From Neocallimastix lanati (nom. inval.) (Eukaryota; Neocallimastigomycota; Neocallimastigomycetes; Neocallimastigales; Neocallimastigaceae): 64,000 nt of DNA. The stretch lies in NCBI GenBank assembly GCA_016946835.1, contig JACVTC010000023.1, forward strand, positions 429,001 to 493,000, given 5' to 3'. Position 1 is the stretch's first letter. Every line of letters starts with the position of its first letter. The translations under genes and the position numbers were made by a program. This document shows, piece by piece, positions 63,999 to 64,000 of the stretch. The notes beneath the pieces were generated by a model. It was not told where the DNA came from and searched no databases. It saw nothing but the letters and a program-made list of their open reading frames with translations.

Positions 63999-64000
63999 TA

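Overview
This window looks like nuclear DNA of an early-diverging fungus. The best fit is an anaerobic gut fungus (Neocallimastigomycota), held with moderate confidence. The evidence is extreme A+T richness, long poly-A/poly-T and ATT/ATTT/TTTTA arrays between and inside genes, short GT-AG introns (often GTAATT or GTAAAT donors), Asn-codon microsatellites, and a fungal-type Zn2Cys6 transcription factor. Another A+T-rich eukaryote such as a dictyostelid cannot be formally excluded.

Host genes, left to right: an unrecognised six-exon gene (3581-6967, +); a large intronless ORF for a virus-type three-domain mRNA capping enzyme (7864-10689, +); a decayed Lys/Asn/Glu-rich gene (11240-12780, -); a three-exon Zn2Cys6 regulator (14439-15251, -); a four-exon S-adenosylmethionine decarboxylase, SPE2 (23862-25786, -); a single-exon glutathione S-transferase (52964-53590, -); and a six-exon MAF1, the RNA polymerase III repressor (56111-58359, -). 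Several of these were rebuilt exon by exon from splice sites whose phases all agree. I see no operon-like logic among them.

The middle (about 17.6-46.1 kb) is a transposon graveyard with readable nesting. A young 5'-truncated LINE (19632-22022) sits inside an older LINE with a 12-14 bp target duplication. Three copies of a FLYWCH-type MULE transposase are present: one intact, one with a nonsense codon and a frameshift, one badly decayed. The intact one lies in a 6.2 kb element (39397-45577) with terminal inverted repeats and a 9 bp target duplication. That element is inserted in the arm of a sister element, whose continuation carries a 344 bp MITE; both empty sites are preserved in the window. 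tRNA-derived and related SINE-like elements occur at 31.6-32.2, 33.3-33.7 and 36.5-36.9 kb, and possibly 17.6-17.9 kb. Copia-type retrotransposon remnants lie at about 1.0-1.6 kb and 46.5-48.6 kb.

The rest, including about 26-31.6 kb, 48.6-52.9 kb and 58.4-64 kb, is gene-poor A+T-rich DNA made of micro- and minisatellites. The most interesting object is the capping enzyme: a trifunctional architecture known from nucleocytoplasmic large DNA viruses and yeast cytoplasmic linear plasmids, intact in what looks like a fungal chromosome.
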